A stretch of 64,000 nucleotides of DNA from UBA2966 sp965242505 (GTDB lineage Bacteria; Pseudomonadota; Alphaproteobacteria; UBA2966): assembly GCA_965242505.1 (NCBI GenBank), contig OZ251449.1:2232001-2296000 (forward strand), read 5' to 3'. A program made the position numbers and the translations under genes. The notes beneath the pieces are model-generated. The model had not been told where the DNA came from. It did no database searches and saw only the letters and a program-made list of their open reading frames with translations. Of the stretch, positions 62,306 to 64,000 are shown piece by piece (position 1 is the stretch's first letter; each line of letters opens with the position of its first letter).

Positions 62306-64000
62306 CGCCGGGTCCCGGCCGGAAACGCCGAGCGCGCGCCGGATCTTCGCCCAGGTGTCCCGCAGTCCGATCGTGCGATTGAAGACCAGGCGGTCTTCCG
62401 TCGTATCGGGATCGACGCAGAAGTAGCCCTGGCGCTCGAACTGGACGACGTCGCCCACCGCCGTGTTCCGGGCCTCCGGCTCGACGCGGCAGTCCCTGAG
62501 GACGGTGACGGAGTCCGGGTTCAGGTCGGCGATGAAGTCGCCGCGCGCGCTCACGTCGGGCCGGTCGAACAGGCGGTCGTAGAGGCGGACTTCGGCGGGC
62601 GCGGCGTGGGCGGCCGAGACCCAGTGCAGGGCCCCCCTGACCTTGCGGCCGTCCGGCGCGTTCCCGCCCCGGGTCTCCGGGTCGTAACGGCAGCGGAGCT
62701 CGACGACCTCGCCGGAGGCGTCCTTGACCACGTCCGTGCAGGTGACGAGATAGGCGTAGCGGAGCCGCGCCTCGCGGCCGGGCGCCAGCCGGAAGAACTT
62801 CCGGGGCGGGTCCTCCATGAAGTCGTCGCGCTCGATGAAGAGCTCCCGGCCGAAGGGCGCGGCGCGGGTTCCGGCCGCGGGATCTTCCGGGTTGTTGACC
62901 GCCTCCAGGGTCTCTTCCCCGCCCGCCGGGTAGTTCTCGATGACGACCTTGAGGGGGTCGAGCACGCCCATGCGCCGCGGCGCGCATTTGTTGAGCCGGT
63001 CGCGGATGCAGTGTTCGAGCATGGCCGCGTCGACCAGGTTCTCGGCCCTGGCCACGCCGATGCGCCCGATGAAGTCCCGGATCGCCTCGGGGGGAACGCC
63101 GCGCCGCCTCATGCCGCGCAGCGTCGGCATTCGCGGGTCGTCCCATCCCGCGACGCGGCCTTCCTCGACCAGCCGGACCAGCGCGCGCTTCGACATCACC
63201 GTGTGGGTCAGGTTGAGGCGGGCGAACTCGTACTGCCTGGGGACGCACGGCGTCGGCAGGCGCTCGATCAGCCAGTCGTAGAGGGGGCGGTGGTCCTCGA
63301 ACTCGAGGGTGCACAGGGAATGGGTGACGCCCTCGACGGCGTCCGATTGCCCGTGGGCGAAGTCGTAGGTCGGATAGATGCGCCAGTCCGCGCCGGTGCG
63401 CGGATGTTCGGCATGGCGGATGCGGTAGAGCACGGGATCCCGCATGTTGACGTTGCCCGACGCCATGTCGATCCGGGCGCGGAGCACGCGCGCGCCGTCG
63501 GGAAATTCGCCGGCGCGCATACGGGCGAACAGGTCGAGGCTCTCGTCGGCGGGACGGTCGCGCCAGGGACTGTCGACGCCGGGCTCCGTGAGCGTTCCGC
63601 GGCGCTCGCGGATCTCGTCCGCCGAGAGGTCGTCGACGTAGGCGTCGCCGTTGCGGATCAGATGCCGGGCCCACTCGTACAGGCGTTCGAAGTGGTCCGA
63701 CGCGAAGTAGAGATGCTCGCCCCAGTCGAACCCGAGCCAGCGGACGTCCCGCTGGATCGCGTCGATGTACTCGCGCTCCTCCCTGGCCGGGTTGGTGTCG
63801 TCGAACCGCATGTGGCAGCGGCCGCCGAACTCCCGCCCCAGCCCGAAATTCAGGCAGATGGACTTGGCGTGGCCGATATGGAGGTATCCGTTGGGCTCCG
63901 GCGGGAACCGGGTGACGACGGCCTCGACGCGCCCCGCGGCCAGATCGCTCCGCACGACGTCCCGGATGAAGTCGCGCGGCCCCTCGTCGAGATCGGTTTC
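62303..64000 (-). CDS. glnS: Glutaminyl-tRNA synthetase (partial, N-terminus beyond window)
   Basis: Class I aminoacyl-tRNA synthetase, 565 residues visible; the true start lies past the window end, since upstream in-frame codons read ETDLDEGPRDFIRDVVRSDL, the normal GlnS N-terminal region. RFPPEPNGYLHIGHAKSICL carries the HIGH motif and LNLTHTVMSKRALVRLVEEG the KMSKS-type motif (VMSKR). RFDDTNPAREEREYIDAIQR is the GlnRS/GluRS signature, and the C-terminal beta-barrel anticodon domain is present (DDFMEDPPRKFFRLAPGREA). It charges tRNA-Gln directly. The stop is supplied by a repeat terminus. Confidence 0.96.
   Translation of the reverse strand, partial: ETDLDEGPRDFIRDVVRSDLAAGRVEAVVTRFPPEPNGYLHIGHAKSICLNFGLGREFGGRCHMRFDDTNPAREEREYIDAIQRDVRWLGFDWGEHLYFASDHFERLYEWARHLIRNGDAYVDDLSADEIRERRGTLTEPGVDSPWRDRPADESLDLFARMRAGEFPDGARVLRARIDMASGNVNMRDPVLYRIRHAEHPRTGADWRIYPTYDFAHGQSDAVEGVTHSLCTLEFEDHRPLYDWLIERLPTPCVPRQYEFARLNLTHTVMSKRALVRLVEEGRVAGWDDPRMPTLRGMRRRGVPPEAIRDFIGRIGVARAENLVDAAMLEHCIRDRLNKCAPRRMGVLDPLKVVIENYPAGGEETLEAVNNPEDPAAGTRAAPFGRELFIERDDFMEDPPRKFFRLAPGREARLRYAYLVTCTDVVKDASGEVVELRCRYDPETRGGNAPDGRKVRGALHWVSAAHAAPAEVRLYDRLFDRPDVSARGDFIADLNPDSVTVLRDCRVEPEARNTAVGDVVQFERQGYFCVDPDTTEDRLVFNRTIGLRDTWAKIRRALGVSGRDPA

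Overview
The window comes from the chromosome of a GC-rich Gram-negative bacterium, most likely an uncultivated alphaproteobacterium. Supporting this are mlaA and mlaC, a DUF2244 membrane protein, an AraC-MGMT fusion, carnitine and betaine catabolism, a twin-arginine oligopeptide-type ABC importer, and housekeeping genes (ettA, acnA, nth, glnS). No tRNA or rRNA gene, integrase, transposase or replication gene was recognised.

Layout. 0-10 kb: partial 2-hydroxyacid dehydrogenase, EamA exporter, ettA, mlaAC, a lyase of the isocitrate lyase superfamily, and a mirror-image pair of amidohydrolase and deacetylase genes. 9-17 kb: three LLM flavin oxidoreductases, a PPOX flavoprotein and a NUDIX hydrolase, interrupted by a Septu-like ATPase/HNH pair and a NucS-like nuclease gene. 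17-24 kb: isopropylmalate dehydrogenase-like gene, ThDP enzyme, SDR and acnA. 24-37 kb: quaternary-amine catabolism (caiD, ADP-forming acyl-CoA synthetase, acyl-CoA dehydrogenase, carnitine dehydrogenase/thioesterase, BKACE, betaine aldehyde dehydrogenase, SDR, LysR regulator, gamma-butyrobetaine hydroxylase). This run is interrupted by a small caspase-like/HTH gene pair. 37-44 kb: ABC importer with two nearly identical tandem binding proteins. 44-49 kb: AraC-MGMT, DUF2244, nth, EI24, PfkB kinase and GST.

49.3-55.2 kb is the most unusual part: a type IV-like CRISPR-Cas locus on the minus strand. In transcription order it holds csf3 (Cas5-like), an unassigned Csf1-position gene, cas6e, csf2 (Cas7), csf4 (CasDinG helicase), a six-repeat array, and a stand-alone HNH protein. 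There are no cas1/cas2, cas3 or cas10. Four consecutive cas genes are joined by GTGA or near-zero spacing. Type IV systems are known mainly from plasmids, so a chromosomal copy next to an HNH gene is notable. 56-64 kb: aldo/keto reductase, fused 5-oxoprolinase/hydantoinase, MaoC dehydratase and partial glnS.

A family of composite palindromic repeats, built from two hairpin modules inside imperfect inverted termini, fills at least fourteen intergenic places. In several cases its terminus supplies the TAG stop codon of the adjacent gene. The repeats pile up in about 850 bp next to the CRISPR-Cas operon.
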